A DNA stretch of 64,000 nt, taken from assembly GCF_004114915.1 (NCBI RefSeq), contig NZ_CP022219.1, positions 6,416,501 to 6,480,500 on the forward strand. The letters are read 5' to 3'. Shown here in pieces: positions 35,403 through 48,148 of this stretch. The stretch comes from Bradyrhizobium guangxiense. Its GTDB lineage: Bacteria; Pseudomonadota; Alphaproteobacteria; Rhizobiales; Xanthobacteraceae. How positions within the stretch are numbered: position 1 is the stretch's first letter; each line of letters begins with the position of its first letter. The notes below the pieces were generated by a model. The model ran no database searches. It saw only the letters and a program-made list of their open reading frames with translations, and was not told where the DNA came from. A program made the position numbers and the translations under genes.

Positions 35403-36350
35403 ATGTTTGCCTATCTGGTGCGACGCCTGTTCCTGATGCTCGTGACCCTGCTCGGGATCTCGGTCGTCATCTTCGTTCTGCTGCGCATCGTGCCGGGCAA
35501 CATCGTCGACATCCTGTTCGCGGCCGCCGGCTATGTCGATCCCGCCGACAAGGCCAATCTGGAAAAGGAGCTCGGCATCGACCAGCCGCTGATCGTGCAA
35601 TATTGGCACTGGATCAGCGGTTTTGTGCGCGGCGACTTCGGCTACTCCTACGTCTCAGAAAAGCCGGCGCTGCAGGAGATCCTGCCGCGGATTCCGATCA
35701 CGGCAAAGCTTGCGGGCCTCGCCCTATTGTTCTCGGCCTCGATCGGCATTCCCTTAGGCGTCATCAGCGCGGTCAAGCAGGGCACCCGGCTTGATTACGC
35801 CCTGCGCGTCGTGAGCCTGAGCGGCTTGTCGCTGCCCTCGTTCTGGCTGGGCCTGCTCATCCTCACCGCGGCGGTCGCGATGTTCGGCCAGATACCGATC
35901 TTCAATCCGAACCCCAAGACCTGGCTCGAGGCGTTCGCGACCTATGCCGTGCCGGCCGCCGCCGTCGGCTTCCGCAGCGCCGCGCTGACCATGCGCATCA
36001 CGCGATCCTCGATGCTGGAAGTGCTGCGGCAGGACTACATCCGCACCGCGCGCGCCAAGGGCGCCTCCGATGCCGCCGTGAACTATCGTCACGCGCTGAA
36101 GAACGCGATCCTGCCCGTGATCACCGTGATCGGCATCGAGGCGGCGTTCCTGATCGGCGGGCTGATCGTCACCGAGACGGTGTTCAACATCCCCGGCGTC
36201 GCCCGCTTCCTGGTCGAGGCGATCCGCTGGCGCGACTATCCGATCGTGCAGAACCTCGTGATGTTCATCGCGGTGGTCGTGGTGGTCGCAAATTTCACCG
36301 TCGACATGCTCTACGCGGTGTTCGACCCGCGGATCAGGTACACGGATTAG
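35403..36350 (+). CDS. ABC transporter permease, DppB/OppB type
   Basis: A 315-residue inner-membrane permease with six membrane segments. It begins MFAYLVRRLFLMLVTLLGIS, standard for DppB. The ATPase-docking EAA loop is seen as DYIRTARAKGASDAAVNYRH. A GGIDVVENVFNIPG-like segment reads GLIVTETVFNIPGVARFLVE. GCGGAGGGCGAAGG precedes the ATG. The second permease gene follows after 9 bases. Confidence 0.95.
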   Translation: MFAYLVRRLFLMLVTLLGISVVIFVLLRIVPGNIVDILFAAAGYVDPADKANLEKELGIDQPLIVQYWHWISGFVRGDFGYSYVSEKPALQEILPRIPITAKLAGLALLFSASIGIPLGVISAVKQGTRLDYALRVVSLSGLSLPSFWLGLLILTAAVAMFGQIPIFNPNPKTWLEAFATYAVPAAAVGFRSAALTMRITRSSMLEVLRQDYIRTARAKGASDAAVNYRHALKNAILPVITVIGIEAAFLIGGLIVTETVFNIPGVARFLVEAIRWRDYPIVQNLVMFIAVVVVVANFTVDMLYAVFDPRIRYTD

Positions 36351-36359
36351 GAGAGCTGT

Positions 36360-37253
36360 TTGGCCGCAATCGACTACGATCTCGAACTGCGACGGGCCGG
36401 GGCGCATGCGACCGGCGGGTGGCGCCGCGTGCTGTTTCTGGCGCAGCGGCACGTCTTGGGCGCGGCCGGGCTCGTCATCATGGCGGTGTTCGTGCTCACC
36501 GCGATCTTCGCCGACTTCATCGCGCGCTATGATCCCCTCACGGTGGATTCTGCGCGCGCGCTCGCTCGTCCGAGCTGGGCCCACTGGATGGGGACGGACT
36601 CGTTCGGCCGCGACGTATTCAGCCGGATCATCCACGGCGCGCGGATCTCGCTCGCGGTCGGTATCGGCTCGACCGCGCTCGGCGGCACGATCGGCGTCAT
36701 CGTCGGTCTGACGTCAGGCTATCTGTCCGGCTGGGTCGATCTCGTATTCCAGCGCGTGTCGGACGTGCTGCAGGCGCTGCCGCTGCTCGTCCTCGCCCTG
36801 ATCATGACGGCGGCACTCGGCCCCTCCTTGCCGAACGTCATCATTGCCATCGCCATTCCGCTGATTCCGACCGTCTCCCGCGTCATCCGCGCCAACACGC
36901 TGGCGCTGCGCGAGCAACCCTTTGTCGAGGCCGCCAAGTCGATCGGCATGAGCGAGGTGCGCATCGCGCTCCGTCATGTGCTGCCGAACACGCTGGCGCC
37001 CTTGATCGTGCTCGCCACCGCCCAGCTCGGCTCCACCATCCTGACCGAGGCTTCGCTCTCCTTCCTCGGCCTCGGCATTCCCGAGCCTTATCCGTCATGG
37101 GGCCGCATGCTCTCCGAATCCGCCGCCGAATATGTCCGCACGGCGCCCTGGCTCGTGATCTTTCCGGGCATCGCCATCAGCCTCGCCGTGTTCGGCGCCA
37201 ATCTGTTCGGTGACGCCCTGCGCGACATTCTCGATCCGAGGCAACGCGGCTGA
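36360..37253 (+). CDS. ABC transporter permease, DppC/OppC type
   Basis: A 297-residue permease with six membrane segments. [20 protein letters not shown] is the DppC signature after the first segment, and the EAA loop is [20 protein letters not shown]. It ends with [18 protein letters not shown]. It starts at TTG (36360) after TAGGAGAGC; there is no ATG nearby in frame that would keep the first helix. The last base of its stop is the first base of the next start (TGATGG). Confidence 0.94.
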   Translation: MAAIDYDLELRRAGAHATGGWRRVLFLAQRHVLGAAGLVIMAVFVLTAIFADFIARYDPLTVDSARALARPSWAHWMGTDSFGRDVFSRIIHGARISLAVGIGSTALGGTIGVIVGLTSGYLSGWVDLVFQRVSDVLQALPLLVLALIMTAALGPSLPNVIIAIAIPLIPTVSRVIRANTLALREQPFVEAAKSIGMSEVRIALRHVLPNTLAPLIVLATAQLGSTILTEASLSFLGLGIPEPYPSWGRMLSESAAEYVRTAPWLVIFPGIAISLAVFGANLFGDALRDILDPRQRG

Positions 37254-38260
37254 TGGCGGAAAAATCCGATCTCGTGCTCGAGGTGAAGAACCTGAAGACG
37301 GTGTTCTTCACCAATTCCGGCCTGTTCAAGGCCGTCGACGACGTCTCCTTTACCGTCAAGCGCGGCGAGACGCTGGCGATCGTCGGCGAATCCGGCTGCG
37401 GCAAGAGCGTCACCGCGCTGTCGCTGATGCGCCTCGTGCCCGACCCGCCCGGCCGCATCGTGGGCGGCTCCGTCTCGCTCGAAGGCACCGATCTGCTCGC
37501 GCTGGACGAGACGCAGATGCGCGCCGTCAGGGGCAATCGCATCTCCATGATCTTCCAGGAGCCGATGACCTCGCTCAATCCGGTGATGCGGATCGGCGAC
37601 CAGATCGTCGAGGCCGTGCGGCTGCACCGGAACATCCCGGCCAAGGAAGCGCAGACCATCGCCGTCGAGATGCTGCGGCTGGTGCGCATCCCCGAGCCGG
37701 CGCGGCGGGCGCGCGAATATCCGCACCAGCTCTCCGGCGGCATGCGCCAGCGCGCGATGATCGCCATGGCGCTGGCCTGCCGACCGGCGCTCTTGATCGC
37801 GGACGAGCCGACCACCGCGCTCGACGTCACCATCCAGGCGCAGATCCTGGCGTTGATCCTCGACCTGCAGAAGGAGCTGGGCACGGGCCTCGTGCTGATC
37901 ACGCATGATCTCGGCGTCGTCGCGCAGACCGCGCAGCGCGTGATCGTGATGTATGCGGGGCGAAAGGTCGAGGAGGCCAGCGTCGAAGCGCTGTTCGCCG
38001 CGCCCAAGCATCCCTATACGCGCGGGCTGATGGCCTCGATCCCGGCGGTCCCGGCATCCGGCGTCGCCGCGCCGGCGCGGCTGAACGAAATCCCGGGCAC
38101 GGTGCCGTCACTGGTACGGCTGCCGAAGGGTTGCGCCTTCGCGCCGCGCTGCAAGCTCGCCATCAAGCGTTGCGAGGCCGAATATCCGCCGCTGGCGGAT
38201 TGGGGCGGCGGCCATCTTGCCGCCTGCTGGCGCGCCGAAGAAGTCGCGGAGGTGGCATGA
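37253..38260 (+). CDS. ABC transporter ATP-binding protein, DppD/OppD type
   Basis: A 335-residue ATPase. Walker A GESGCGKS (45-52), Q-loop [13 protein letters not shown], signature LSGGMRQR, Walker [14 protein letters not shown] and H-loop [11 protein letters not shown]. The C-terminal oligopeptide domain has [20 protein letters not shown] with a cluster of cysteines that in some OppD/DppD proteins hold an iron-sulfur centre. It overlaps the permease stop by 1 base and the next ATPase start by 4. Confidence 0.96.
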   Translation: MAEKSDLVLEVKNLKTVFFTNSGLFKAVDDVSFTVKRGETLAIVGESGCGKSVTALSLMRLVPDPPGRIVGGSVSLEGTDLLALDETQMRAVRGNRISMIFQEPMTSLNPVMRIGDQIVEAVRLHRNIPAKEAQTIAVEMLRLVRIPEPARRAREYPHQLSGGMRQRAMIAMALACRPALLIADEPTTALDVTIQAQILALILDLQKELGTGLVLITHDLGVVAQTAQRVIVMYAGRKVEEASVEALFAAPKHPYTRGLMASIPAVPASGVAAPARLNEIPGTVPSLVRLPKGCAFAPRCKLAIKRCEAEYPPLADWGGGHLAACWRAEEVAEVA

Positions 38261-39243
38261 CCGAGGCGCTGCTCGAGGTCACCGACCTCAAGAAACATTA
38301 CCCGGTGCGCGCCGGCGTGTTGCGACGCCAGGTCGGCACCGTGCACTCGGTCGACGGCGTCTCGTTCTCGCTTAATGCCGGCGAGACGCTCGGGCTGGTC
38401 GGGGAATCCGGCTGCGGCAAGTCGACGGTGGCGCGCAGCGTGCTGCGCCTGGTCGAGCCGACCTCGGGCCAGATCCGGCTCGACGGGGAGGATATCACCC
38501 ACCTCTCCAAGACAGCGCTGCGGCCGCATCGCCGCTCGATGCAGATCGTGTTCCAGGATCCTTTCGCCTCGCTCAATCCGCGCATGACCGCCGGCGACAT
38601 CGTCGGCGAGCCGCTCGCCGTGCATGGGCTTGCGACCGGCAAGGAGCTGGAAGCGCGGGTCGCAAGGCTGTTCGAGCAGGTGGGCTTGCGGCCCGACCAG
38701 ATGCGCAACTTCCCCCATCAATTCTCCGGCGGCCAGCGCCAGCGCATCTGCATCGCCCGCGCGCTGGCGCTGGGGCCGCGCCTGATCGTTTGCGACGAGC
38801 CGGTCTCCGCGCTCGACGTCTCGATCCAGGCGCAGGTGATCAATCTCCTGATCGACCTGCAGCGGCAGCACGGCTTCTCTTATCTCTTCATCGCGCACGA
38901 CCTCGCCGTGGTCGCTCATATCAGCCACCGTGTCGCCGTGATGTATCTCGGCCGCATCGTGGAGATCGCCGACAAGGACGAGCTGTTCCGCAACCCGCGC
39001 CACCCCTACACGCAGGCTCTGCTCGCCTCGGTGCCGATCGCCAATCCGCTGGCGAAGAAGCTCGCGCCGCTGGTCGACGGCGACGTGCCGAGCCCGGTCA
39101 ATCCGCCGCCAGGCTGCGCATTTCACACCCGCTGCCGGTTTGCGGTGGCGCGGTGCAAGACGGAACGGCCAACGCTGCTGGACGCCGGTGGCGGACACCA
39201 GGTCGCGTGCCTGCTCAATGACGGAACGGGGCGAAGCCAGTAG
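38257..39243 (+). CDS. ABC transporter ATP-binding protein, DppF/OppF type
   Basis: A 328-residue ATPase, last gene of the importer. Walker [10 protein letters not shown] (49-57), Q-loop [15 protein letters not shown], signature FSGGQRQR, Walker [14 protein letters not shown] and H-loop [13 protein letters not shown]. The C-terminal domain carries [20 protein letters not shown]. The start [17 protein letters not shown] overlaps the previous stop as ATGA and is preceded by GCGGAGGTGG; the longer upstream frame is noise. A short GC-rich hairpin followed by TGTTTTT near 39297-39322 could end the operon, but the stem is weak. Confidence 0.95.
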   Translation: MTEALLEVTDLKKHYPVRAGVLRRQVGTVHSVDGVSFSLNAGETLGLVGESGCGKSTVARSVLRLVEPTSGQIRLDGEDITHLSKTALRPHRRSMQIVFQDPFASLNPRMTAGDIVGEPLAVHGLATGKELEARVARLFEQVGLRPDQMRNFPHQFSGGQRQRICIARALALGPRLIVCDEPVSALDVSIQAQVINLLIDLQRQHGFSYLFIAHDLAVVAHISHRVAVMYLGRIVEIADKDELFRNPRHPYTQALLASVPIANPLAKKLAPLVDGDVPSPVNPPPGCAFHTRCRFAVARCKTERPTLLDAGGGHQVACLLNDGTGRSQ

Positions 39244-39388
39244 GCCGTGTCCTCATAAAAGCAATGTCAGCTCCTGAGGGAAGAGCGGAAATCTTCTGCT
39301 GGGCAGAGCGCTGCTGTTTTTGACCCGATGCGGACGTCATCCGCGTCCAGATTTTCCATCGAAGACCCTGGGCGATCGGATAGGATAA

Positions 39389-40381
39389 ATGCTCACGAAC
39401 CCCGGGGCATACATGAGACGGCGGCAACTTCTCTGGACGATGGTCGGAGTGGCGAGCGCATGGTCCTTCCGGTCGCGTGCGCAACAGCCAGCCAGAATGC
39501 CGGTGATCGGTATCCTGCTGACGGGCAATCCGGATCCAGCAATCTTCCTCGGCGGATTTGGCCAGGCCCTCCGTGAAGCAGGTTACGTTGACCGCCTGAA
39601 TATTCGATTGGAGGTTCGCTCTGCTGGGGGAAACAGCGGTTTGCTCACGGAAAGGGCGGCTGAATTAGTCGAGCTGAAGGTTGATATTATCGTCGCGTCC
39701 CTCACGCCGGCCATTCAAGCCGCAAGACAGGCAACCAGCGATATTCCGATCGTGATGGCGCCCGCGGGCGAACCGGTCGGCACGGGACTCGTTGAAAGTC
39801 TGGCGCGACCGGGAGGCAATGTGACTGGCGTATCAGCGGCGACTGCGGAATTGGCAGGCAAGAGTCTCGAGCTCGTCCGAGAAGTCATACCGTCCGCTCG
39901 CCGGATAGCGGTCCTCGCGAATGAGGCCGATCCGCTCGCGAAGCCGTTCCTTGAACAGATTAACCGGGGTGCTCGTATAATTGGGCTTCAAATCGATACG
40001 ACAATGGTGCGGCCTGAGACGCGGCTGGACGCGGTGTTCGCTGGCATCAGTGACAGGCGCGCCGATGCTCTCGTCGTTCAAGGGAGCCTCCAGCGCAAGG
40101 AGCTATTTGATTTGGCGATCAAACATCGCTTGCCGTCGTTTTCGAGCAACCGGCAGGTCGCGACCACAGGAGGGCTGGTAACTTACGCAGCCGACAGTAT
40201 GGAGGTTCTGCGCGGCGCGGTAGGATACGTCGACAGAATTCTCAAAGGTGCGAAGCCCGCTGATCTGCCCGTCGTGCAGCCCACCAGGTTCGAACTGGTG
40301 ATCAATCTCAGGACCGCCAAAGCCCTTGGCCTCACTATTCCGCCGACTCTGCTCGCCCGCACCGACGAGGTGATCGAATGA
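39389..40381 (+). CDS. Orphan ABC transporter substrate-binding protein (ABC_sub_bind family)
   Basis: A 330-residue periplasmic protein of the TrpX-like ABC_sub_bind family. MRRRQLLWTMVGVASAWSFR then SRAQQ forms the export signal, and RMPVIGILLTGNPDPAIFLG is the classic mature start. VESLARPGGNVTGVS and ARRIAVLANEADP are family motifs; it ends near LTIPPTLLARTDEVIE as most members do. I give the ATG at 39389 (TAGGATA upstream) as start; MRRRQ at 39413 is also reasonable. Two 60-base lines counted by hand give 52 and 58 percent GC, lower than the neighbours, and TTA and ATT codons appear. No permease or ATPase is nearby. Confidence 0.88.
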   Translation: MLTNPGAYMRRRQLLWTMVGVASAWSFRSRAQQPARMPVIGILLTGNPDPAIFLGGFGQALREAGYVDRLNIRLEVRSAGGNSGLLTERAAELVELKVDIIVASLTPAIQAARQATSDIPIVMAPAGEPVGTGLVESLARPGGNVTGVSAATAELAGKSLELVREVIPSARRIAVLANEADPLAKPFLEQINRGARIIGLQIDTTMVRPETRLDAVFAGISDRRADALVVQGSLQRKELFDLAIKHRLPSFSSNRQVATTGGLVTYAADSMEVLRGAVGYVDRILKGAKPADLPVVQPTRFELVINLRTAKALGLTIPPTLLARTDEVIE

Positions 40382-40433
40382 TCGCTTCCGGCCCTTCAGT
40401 GACATCGAAAGATTGCTGCTTCTCCACCAAAGC

Positions 40434-40542
40434 GACTTGTCCGCCGTGGCTCGAAGAGCGAAGGCGGAAGCGTGCCCACCATCCCGCGTAATCGTCGGGC
40501 ATTCGTGGGCACGGCGCTTCGCACCTTTGGCCACCCTACGAG
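40434..40542. repeat. Palindromic repeat, GCTCGAAGAGCGAAGGCGGA type
   Basis: Contains CTTGTCCGCCGTGGCTCGAAG, GTGCCCACCAT, GTGGGCACGGCGCTTCGC and CCACCCTACG. GTGCCCAC and GTGGGCAC pair across a 20-odd base loop, and TCCGCC pairs with GGCGGA. It fills most of the 178-base gap between the convergent ABC_sub_bind and carboxylase genes. No other copy lies in this window, but the GCGCTTCGC/CCACCCTACG wording is familiar from Bradyrhizobium intergenic DNA. Confidence 0.75.
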
Positions 40543-40559
40543 ACCGCGTTTGCGGCGAG

Positions 40560-42532
<1,973 letters not shown>

Positions 42533-42536
<4 letters not shown>

Positions 42537-44149
42537 GGGCGGGCTACCGAAAACTGCATGCGCTGGGGCGTGCGCGCATCGCCCTCGCGGCAGATCGCGA
42601 GCACCTCGGACAGCACCGCGCGGGTGTCGCGCGGATCGATCACGCCATCGTCGAGCACGCGGGCGCTGGTTGAGAACACATCCATCTGCCCGTCGAACAC
42701 GCCGACGATCTGCGCCTTCATGGCGTCGAGCTTGTCCTTCTCGATGGGCTTGCCGCGGCGCGCCGCTGCGGTCTCGGTCACGATTGCCATGGTCTCGGCG
42801 GCCTGCTCGCCGCCCATCACCGCCGTCTTGGCATTGGGCCAGGAGAAGCAGAAGCGCGGATGGAAGCCGCGACCGCACATGCCGTAATTGCCGGCGCCGA
42901 ACGACGCGCCGCAATAGATAGTGATCTGCGGCACCGTCGCCGAGGTCACCGCCTGGATCATCTTGGAGCCGTGCTTGATCATGCCGGCCTCTTCATAGGC
43001 CTTGCCGACCATGTAGCCGGTGGTGTTGTTGAGGTAGAGCAGCGGCGTCCGGGTCTGGCAACAGGCCTGGATGAAATGCGTCGCCTTGTTGGCCCCGGCG
43101 GGATCGAGCGGGCCGTTGTTTGTGATGATGCCGATGGCCTGGCCTTCGATGCGGGCATGGCCGCAGACGGTGGCCGGGCCGTAATTCGGCGCCATCTCGG
43201 TGAAATCGGAATCGTCGACGATGCGCGCGATCACCTGTTTCATGTCCACGGGGCGCTTGTGGTCCATCGGCATGATGCCGAGCAGCTCGTCCTGGTCGTA
43301 GCGCGGCGGCTTGAATTGCACTGAGGCTTTGGCCGGCCGCTCCCATTGCAGCGCCGCCATGATCTCGCGCGCGATGCGCAAGCCATCGCGATCGTCTTCG
43401 GCGAGATAGTCGCCGAGGCCGGAGACCTGCGTGTGCATCTCGGCGCCGCCGAGCTCTTCCTCGGTCGCGATCTCGCCGGTCGCGGCCTTCAGCAGCGGGG
43501 GACCCGCGAGGAACGCGCGGGTGCGGCCGCGGACCATCACGATGTAGTCGGAGAGGCCGGTCTGATAGGCCCCGCCGGCGGTGGAGGAGCCGTGTGTCAC
43601 GGTGACGACCGGGAGACCCGCAGCGGAGAGCAGCGCCAGATTGCGAAAGATGTTGCCGCCGCGGACGAAATCCTCGACGCGATAACGCAGCAAATTGGCG
43701 CCGGCGCTTTCGACCAGCTGGACATAGGGCAGCTTGTTCTCCAGCGCGAGCTCCTGCACCCGCAGCGTCTTGTCGAGGCCGTAAGGTTGCAGCGCGCCGG
43801 CATCGATGCCGGAATCGCTCGCGCTGACCATGCAGCGGATGCCCGAGACGAAGCCGATGCCGGCGATGACACCGCCGCCCGGCACGCTCTTGCTCGCATC
43901 CGGCACGTCGAACATGTAGCCGGCGAGCGTCGACAGCTCGATGAAGGGCGCGCCGGGATCGAGCACCAGCGCGACGCGCTCGCGCGGCAGCAATTGGCCG
44001 CGCTTGTGGAAACGGTCCTTTGCCGCGGCCGACGCCGTGCGCGTGCGCTCTTCCAGCGCGCGCATGCGGTCGATCAGTGCGAGCATGCCGTCGCGATTGG
44101 CGTGGAAGGCGGCGCTGCCGGGGGAAATGGTGTTTTCGAGAATGGACAT
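42533..44149 (-). CDS. Acyl-CoA carboxylase, carboxyltransferase (beta) subunit
   Basis: A 538-residue crotonase-fold protein that transfers CO2 from biotin to an acyl-CoA. RGQLLPRERVALVLDPGAPF is near the N-terminus, followed by SGIRCMVSASDSGIDAGALQ and THGSSTAGGAYQ. The second half has GITNNGPLDP-like and LLYLNNTTGYMVGKAYEEAG segments and ASFGAGNYGMCGRGFHPRF. The overall match is to methylcrotonyl-CoA and geranyl-CoA carboxylase beta subunits. Most methylcrotonyl enzymes I know read CGRAYSPRF at that last site, so CGRGFHPRF leans to the geranyl-type, weakly. No isovaleryl pathway partners such as a hydratase or HMG-CoA lyase sit beside it. Confidence 0.93.
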
Positions 44150-44161
44150 GACAGACCTTGA

Positions 44162-44241
44162 TCGTCATTCCGGGGCGCGCGAAGCGTGAACCCGGAATCT
44201 CGAGGTTCCGGGTTCGATGCTGCGCATCGCCCCGGAACGAC
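44162..44241. repeat. Palindromic repeat, GTCATTCCGGGG family
   Basis: Opens CGTCATTCCGGGGCGCGCG and closes GCGCATCGCCCCGGAACGACG, with inner arms CCCGGAATCTCGAGGTTCCGGG. It lies between the BKACE gene and the carboxylase beta gene, both on the minus strand. It follows the BKACE stop by less than 10 bases and could serve as its transcript end. Confidence 0.85.
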
Positions 44242-44249
44242 GGGGATAC

Positions 44250-45116
44250 TCAGCGATTTGTCCCAAAGATCGTCCGCGCCTCAGCCGGGCTTGCGATCTC
44301 GCGGCCTGCTCGCCTTGCGCAGGCGGCGACGGCCTCGATCAGCTGGCCGTTCGAGGTCACCTTCTTGCCGTCGGCGAGATAGAAGGTGTCCTCGAGACCG
44401 GTGCGTAAGTGGCCGCCGAGCTCGGCGCAGCGCTGGTGCAGCGGCCAGATCTCCTCGCGGCCGATGGCGGTGACCTGCCAATGCGCTTCGGGACGCTTGA
44501 GCTTGATCAGGATCGGCAGCAGCTCGGGATCAGCCGGCATGCCGGAGGCGACGCCCATCACGAAGTTATATTCGAGCGGCCCCTTGTACATGCCGACTTG
44601 GGTGTACATGCCGACGCAGCGCACGATGCCGACGTCGAAACATTCGAACTCGGGGATGGTGCCGACCGCGTTCATGACGTCGAGATAGTCCTTCACCTTC
44701 TCGACCGCGTTGTCGAACATCATTGGCGGCCAGGCCCAGCTGTTGTCGGCCTTCACCTTCAGATAGTTCAGTGAGCCGGCGTTGCAGGCGGCGATCTCCG
44801 GCCTGGTCTCGCGGATGCAGTCGAGCGCGCCGGAATAGTTCGGCCCCGACACGCCCGAGGTATGATTGATGATCACGCCGGGACAGGCTTCGCGGATCGC
44901 CTGCTGGATCTCCTTGCTGACCGCGACCTCCCAGGACGGCAGATGCCCCTTGCCCGGCGCCTGCTGGCGCAGGTGGATATGCATGATGGACGCGCCGGCG
45001 TCGAACGCAGCCTTGGCCTCGCGCGCCATCTGCTCGGGCGTCACGGGCACGTTGTGCTGCTTCGGATCGGTGAGCACGCCGTTCAGCGCGCAGGTGATGA
45101 CGGCCTTGTCGCTCAT
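44250..45116 (-). CDS. BKACE family protein (3-keto-5-aminohexanoate cleavage enzyme-like)
   Basis: A 288-residue TIM-barrel protein. Members condense a beta-keto acid with acetyl-CoA and cleave it to acetoacetate and a new CoA ester. The Zn-site motif GASIMHIHLR (His46, His48) and the INHTSGVSGPNYS segment match the family. LEDTFYLADGKKVTSNGQLI is the usual C-terminal signature. The start MSDKAVITCAL is preceded only by GAGATACTTTTGG, a weak ribosome site. A GTG six codons upstream is possible. The keto acid used cannot be told from sequence, but the acyl-CoA carboxylase next to it suggests catabolism of a CoA-linked acid. Confidence 0.92.
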   Translation of the reverse strand: MSDKAVITCALNGVLTDPKQHNVPVTPEQMAREAKAAFDAGASIMHIHLRQQAPGKGHLPSWEVAVSKEIQQAIREACPGVIINHTSGVSGPNYSGALDCIRETRPEIAACNAGSLNYLKVKADNSWAWPPMMFDNAVEKVKDYLDVMNAVGTIPEFECFDVGIVRCVGMYTQVGMYKGPLEYNFVMGVASGMPADPELLPILIKLKRPEAHWQVTAIGREEIWPLHQRCAELGGHLRTGLEDTFYLADGKKVTSNGQLIEAVAACARRAGREIASPAEARTIFGTNR

Positions 45117-45133
45117 GCCAAAAGTATCTCGCA

Positions 45134-45149
45134 CGTTGAGAATTCAACG
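45134..45149. promoter_or_regulatory. Inverted repeat upstream of the BKACE gene, possible operator
   Basis: CGTTGA-GAAT-TCAACG forms 6-base arms with a 4-base spacer, 18 bases before the BKACE start codon. Such a site would suit a dimeric regulator, or a LysR- or LacI-type operator. The AraC-type gene upstream is one candidate, although AraC sites are usually direct repeats. No -10/-35 pair is obvious. Confidence 0.3.
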
Positions 45150-45219
45150 CTTGCGATCATGTGATGCGCGAGATGCGGCTTCTTGCGCGGAGAAGCTGGA
45201 AAAGGGGCGAGCTTTCGTT

Positions 45220-45305
45220 TGGTGGGTTAGCGCAGCGTAACCCACCAACGTCTCTTGCCGCAGATGCATAAGTGGTGGGTTACGCCTTCGGCTAACCCAC
45301 CCTAT
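45220..45305. repeat. Palindromic repeat, GGTGGGTTA/TAACCCACC type
   Basis: GGTGGGTTAGCGCAGCGTAACC is a hairpin by itself and is repeated as GTGGTGGGTTACGCC with GGCTAACCCACC about 50 bases on. The unit resembles the repeat at 2683-2775. It lies just behind the stop codon of the AraC-type gene and upstream of the BKACE gene. Confidence 0.8.
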
Positions 45306-45309
45306 GAAG

Positions 45310-46110
45310 CTACGAAGCCTCCGGGAGCCTTACCGTCTCGGTGCTGCGATAAATGGCAAGGTCCCGCGATCCGACGAAGATCGCGCGCGGCTTCAATCCA
45401 TAGAAGCGACGAATCGAGTGGCTGAAATGGGTGGAGTCGGGATAGCCGATGTCCTGCGCGAGATGGGCGAGGTTGAGGTCCTGGTTGGCGAAGTGCAGCA
45501 AGTGCCGCGCGCGCTTCCAGGCGCGGAAGGAGCGGAAGGAGATGCCGGTCTCCTCCTTGAAGAGATGCAGGAAGCGCGAGGCGGAGAGGCCTGCTTCCGC
45601 CGCGCAGGTGTCGGCCGTCACCGGCTCGCCGGAGAATCGCTCGATGCGGGCGACGGCGCGGGTCACGCGCGGGTCGAGCACGCGGCGCGGTAGCGCTTCG
45701 CCGAAGCACATCTCGTCGAACTCGGCCGTGGTGATGTCGCCATAGCGACGCTGGCGCAGCAGCGCGTAGGCGGCAAGGATCTTGCGGGCATAGGCGGCCT
45801 TGTCCGGACCGCACAGCCGCTCGGCCAACGCCTCGATCACGCCATCCGGCATGCTTTCGGGCTCCAGCGTCACGCTAATGACGGTGCGATAGTCGCTGGC
45901 GATGGTGTGCCGCTGGTTCGGCAGGGTCACGACCAACTCGTCCGAGGTGTGGACGTCGTCGATCGTCAGATCCAGGCTGCCCTTCACCGCGACATAGACA
46001 TGGCAGCAGCCGGGGGTGCGCTTGCGAGGGCGGCCGAGCAGGCCGGCATAGAATACCCGCTCGGGCGTGATCAGCATCAGATGGTCGGATTCGCGACCTT
46101 TATCTTCCAT
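45310..46110 (-). CDS. AraC family transcriptional regulator
   Basis: A 266-residue protein. The first 160 residues form an effector domain with a cupin-like start (YVAVKGSLDLTIDDV, LVVTLPNQRHTIAS). The C-terminal 100 residues hold two helix-turn-helix motifs: AAEAGLSASRFLHLFKEETG and LAHLAQDIGYPDSTHFSHSI, with RRFYGLKPR closing the domain as usual. GAGGAGGATCCC lies just before the ATG. On the same strand as BKACE and the acyl-CoA carboxylase, it probably controls part of this catabolic cluster. Confidence 0.94.
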   Translation of the reverse strand: MEDKGRESDHLMLITPERVFYAGLLGRPRKRTPGCCHVYVAVKGSLDLTIDDVHTSDELVVTLPNQRHTIASDYRTVISVTLEPESMPDGVIEALAERLCGPDKAAYARKILAAYALLRQRRYGDITTAEFDEMCFGEALPRRVLDPRVTRAVARIERFSGEPVTADTCAAEAGLSASRFLHLFKEETGISFRSFRAWKRARHLLHFANQDLNLAHLAQDIGYPDSTHFSHSIRRFYGLKPRAIFVGSRDLAIYRSTETVRLPEAS

Positions 46111-46214
46111 TGGGATCCTCCTCGCGCGGCTCTCTGGCCGCTGCGGACGGGGGTCACCTTAGCGGAAATTTGGGCGCTGTCACGACGGGATAGCGCTGTC
46201 ATCGAAACGAGCGC

Positions 46215-46309
46215 CGTCGTTCCGGGGCAGTCTGCAGGACTGAACCCGGAACCGCGAGGTTGCTGCGCGAGATTCCGGGGTTCGCGCTATTGCGCGCCCC
46301 GGAATGACA
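46215..46309. repeat. Palindromic repeat, CGTTCCGGGG family
   Basis: Opens GTCGTTCCGGGGCAG, closes GCGCCCCGGAATGAC, with inner CCCGGAACCGCGAGG and GAGATTCCGGGG. It lies between the GST gene and the AraC-type gene start, both read on the minus strand, and follows the GST stop by 7 bases on that strand. Confidence 0.85.
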
Positions 46310-46316
46310 GTGTCCC

Positions 46317-46972
46317 TTACGCCCTCACCCTCGGCGCGACATTCTGCTCTTTCCCGGCCTTCTGCTCCGCAGCAACGGCACGCTTGAAACCGTCGCGCTG
46401 CTGGAGGCGTGCCCAATAGGCCGCGACATTGGGCCCAAAATCCTTGGCGAGCCCGATATTGTCGGCCAGCCGAAGCGCATAACCGATGACAATGTCCGCG
46501 GCGGTGAAGCGGCCGGCGCACAAGGTTTCGGCATTTGCGGTGGCTGCCTCGACGGCGCGCAGCCGGCCCAGGAACCACTTTGCATAGTCGGTAGCGACCT
46601 GTGGATTGCGGCGTTCCTCCGGCTCGAGCTGGGTGTAGCGGAGCACCAGCGTCTGCGGGAAGGTTAACGTGGCGTCGCTGAAATACATCCAGTTCAGAAA
46701 GGCCCCATAAGCGGGATCCTCCGGTCCGACCATCAGCGGCGTCGGGCCGTATTTGATGCCGAGATAGTGGCAGATGCCGGAGGATTCGGTCATCCGCGTC
46801 TCGCCATCGACTAGGAAGGGAATCGTGCCGAGCGGGTTGAGCGCGAGATATTCCTTGGCGAAGACCCGCGGCGGGAACGGCAGCATCCTCAATTCGTAGG
46901 GCAGCCCCATCTCCTCCAGCATCCAGAGCGGACGAAACGAGCGCGCGGCGTCGCAGTGATAGAGCGTGATCA

Positions 46973-46973
<1 letters not shown>
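46317..46973 (-). CDS. Glutathione S-transferase family protein
   Basis: A 218-residue two-domain cytosolic protein. The thioredoxin-like N-domain begins MITLYHCDAARSFRPLWMLE and includes LNPLGTIPFLVD and the G-site MTESSGICHYL, in which Glu-Ser binds the glutathione gamma-glutamyl group. The C-terminal helical domain has FTAADIVIGYALRLADNIG, the usual N-capping box. The start codon shares one base with the preceding acyl-CoA dehydrogenase stop (TGATG), so the two form an operon. Cys7 or Ser12 could be the catalytic residue. The substrate is unknown. Confidence 0.93.
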
Positions 46974-48136
<1,163 letters not shown>

Positions 48137-48148
48137 TATTTCCCCTTT

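Noticed and set aside
37253..39243. Possible nickel importer because of DppD/NikD likeness
   Set aside because: No nickel-handling genes nearby and the binding protein has no His-rich metal site that I can see; a peptide or organic solute is more likely.
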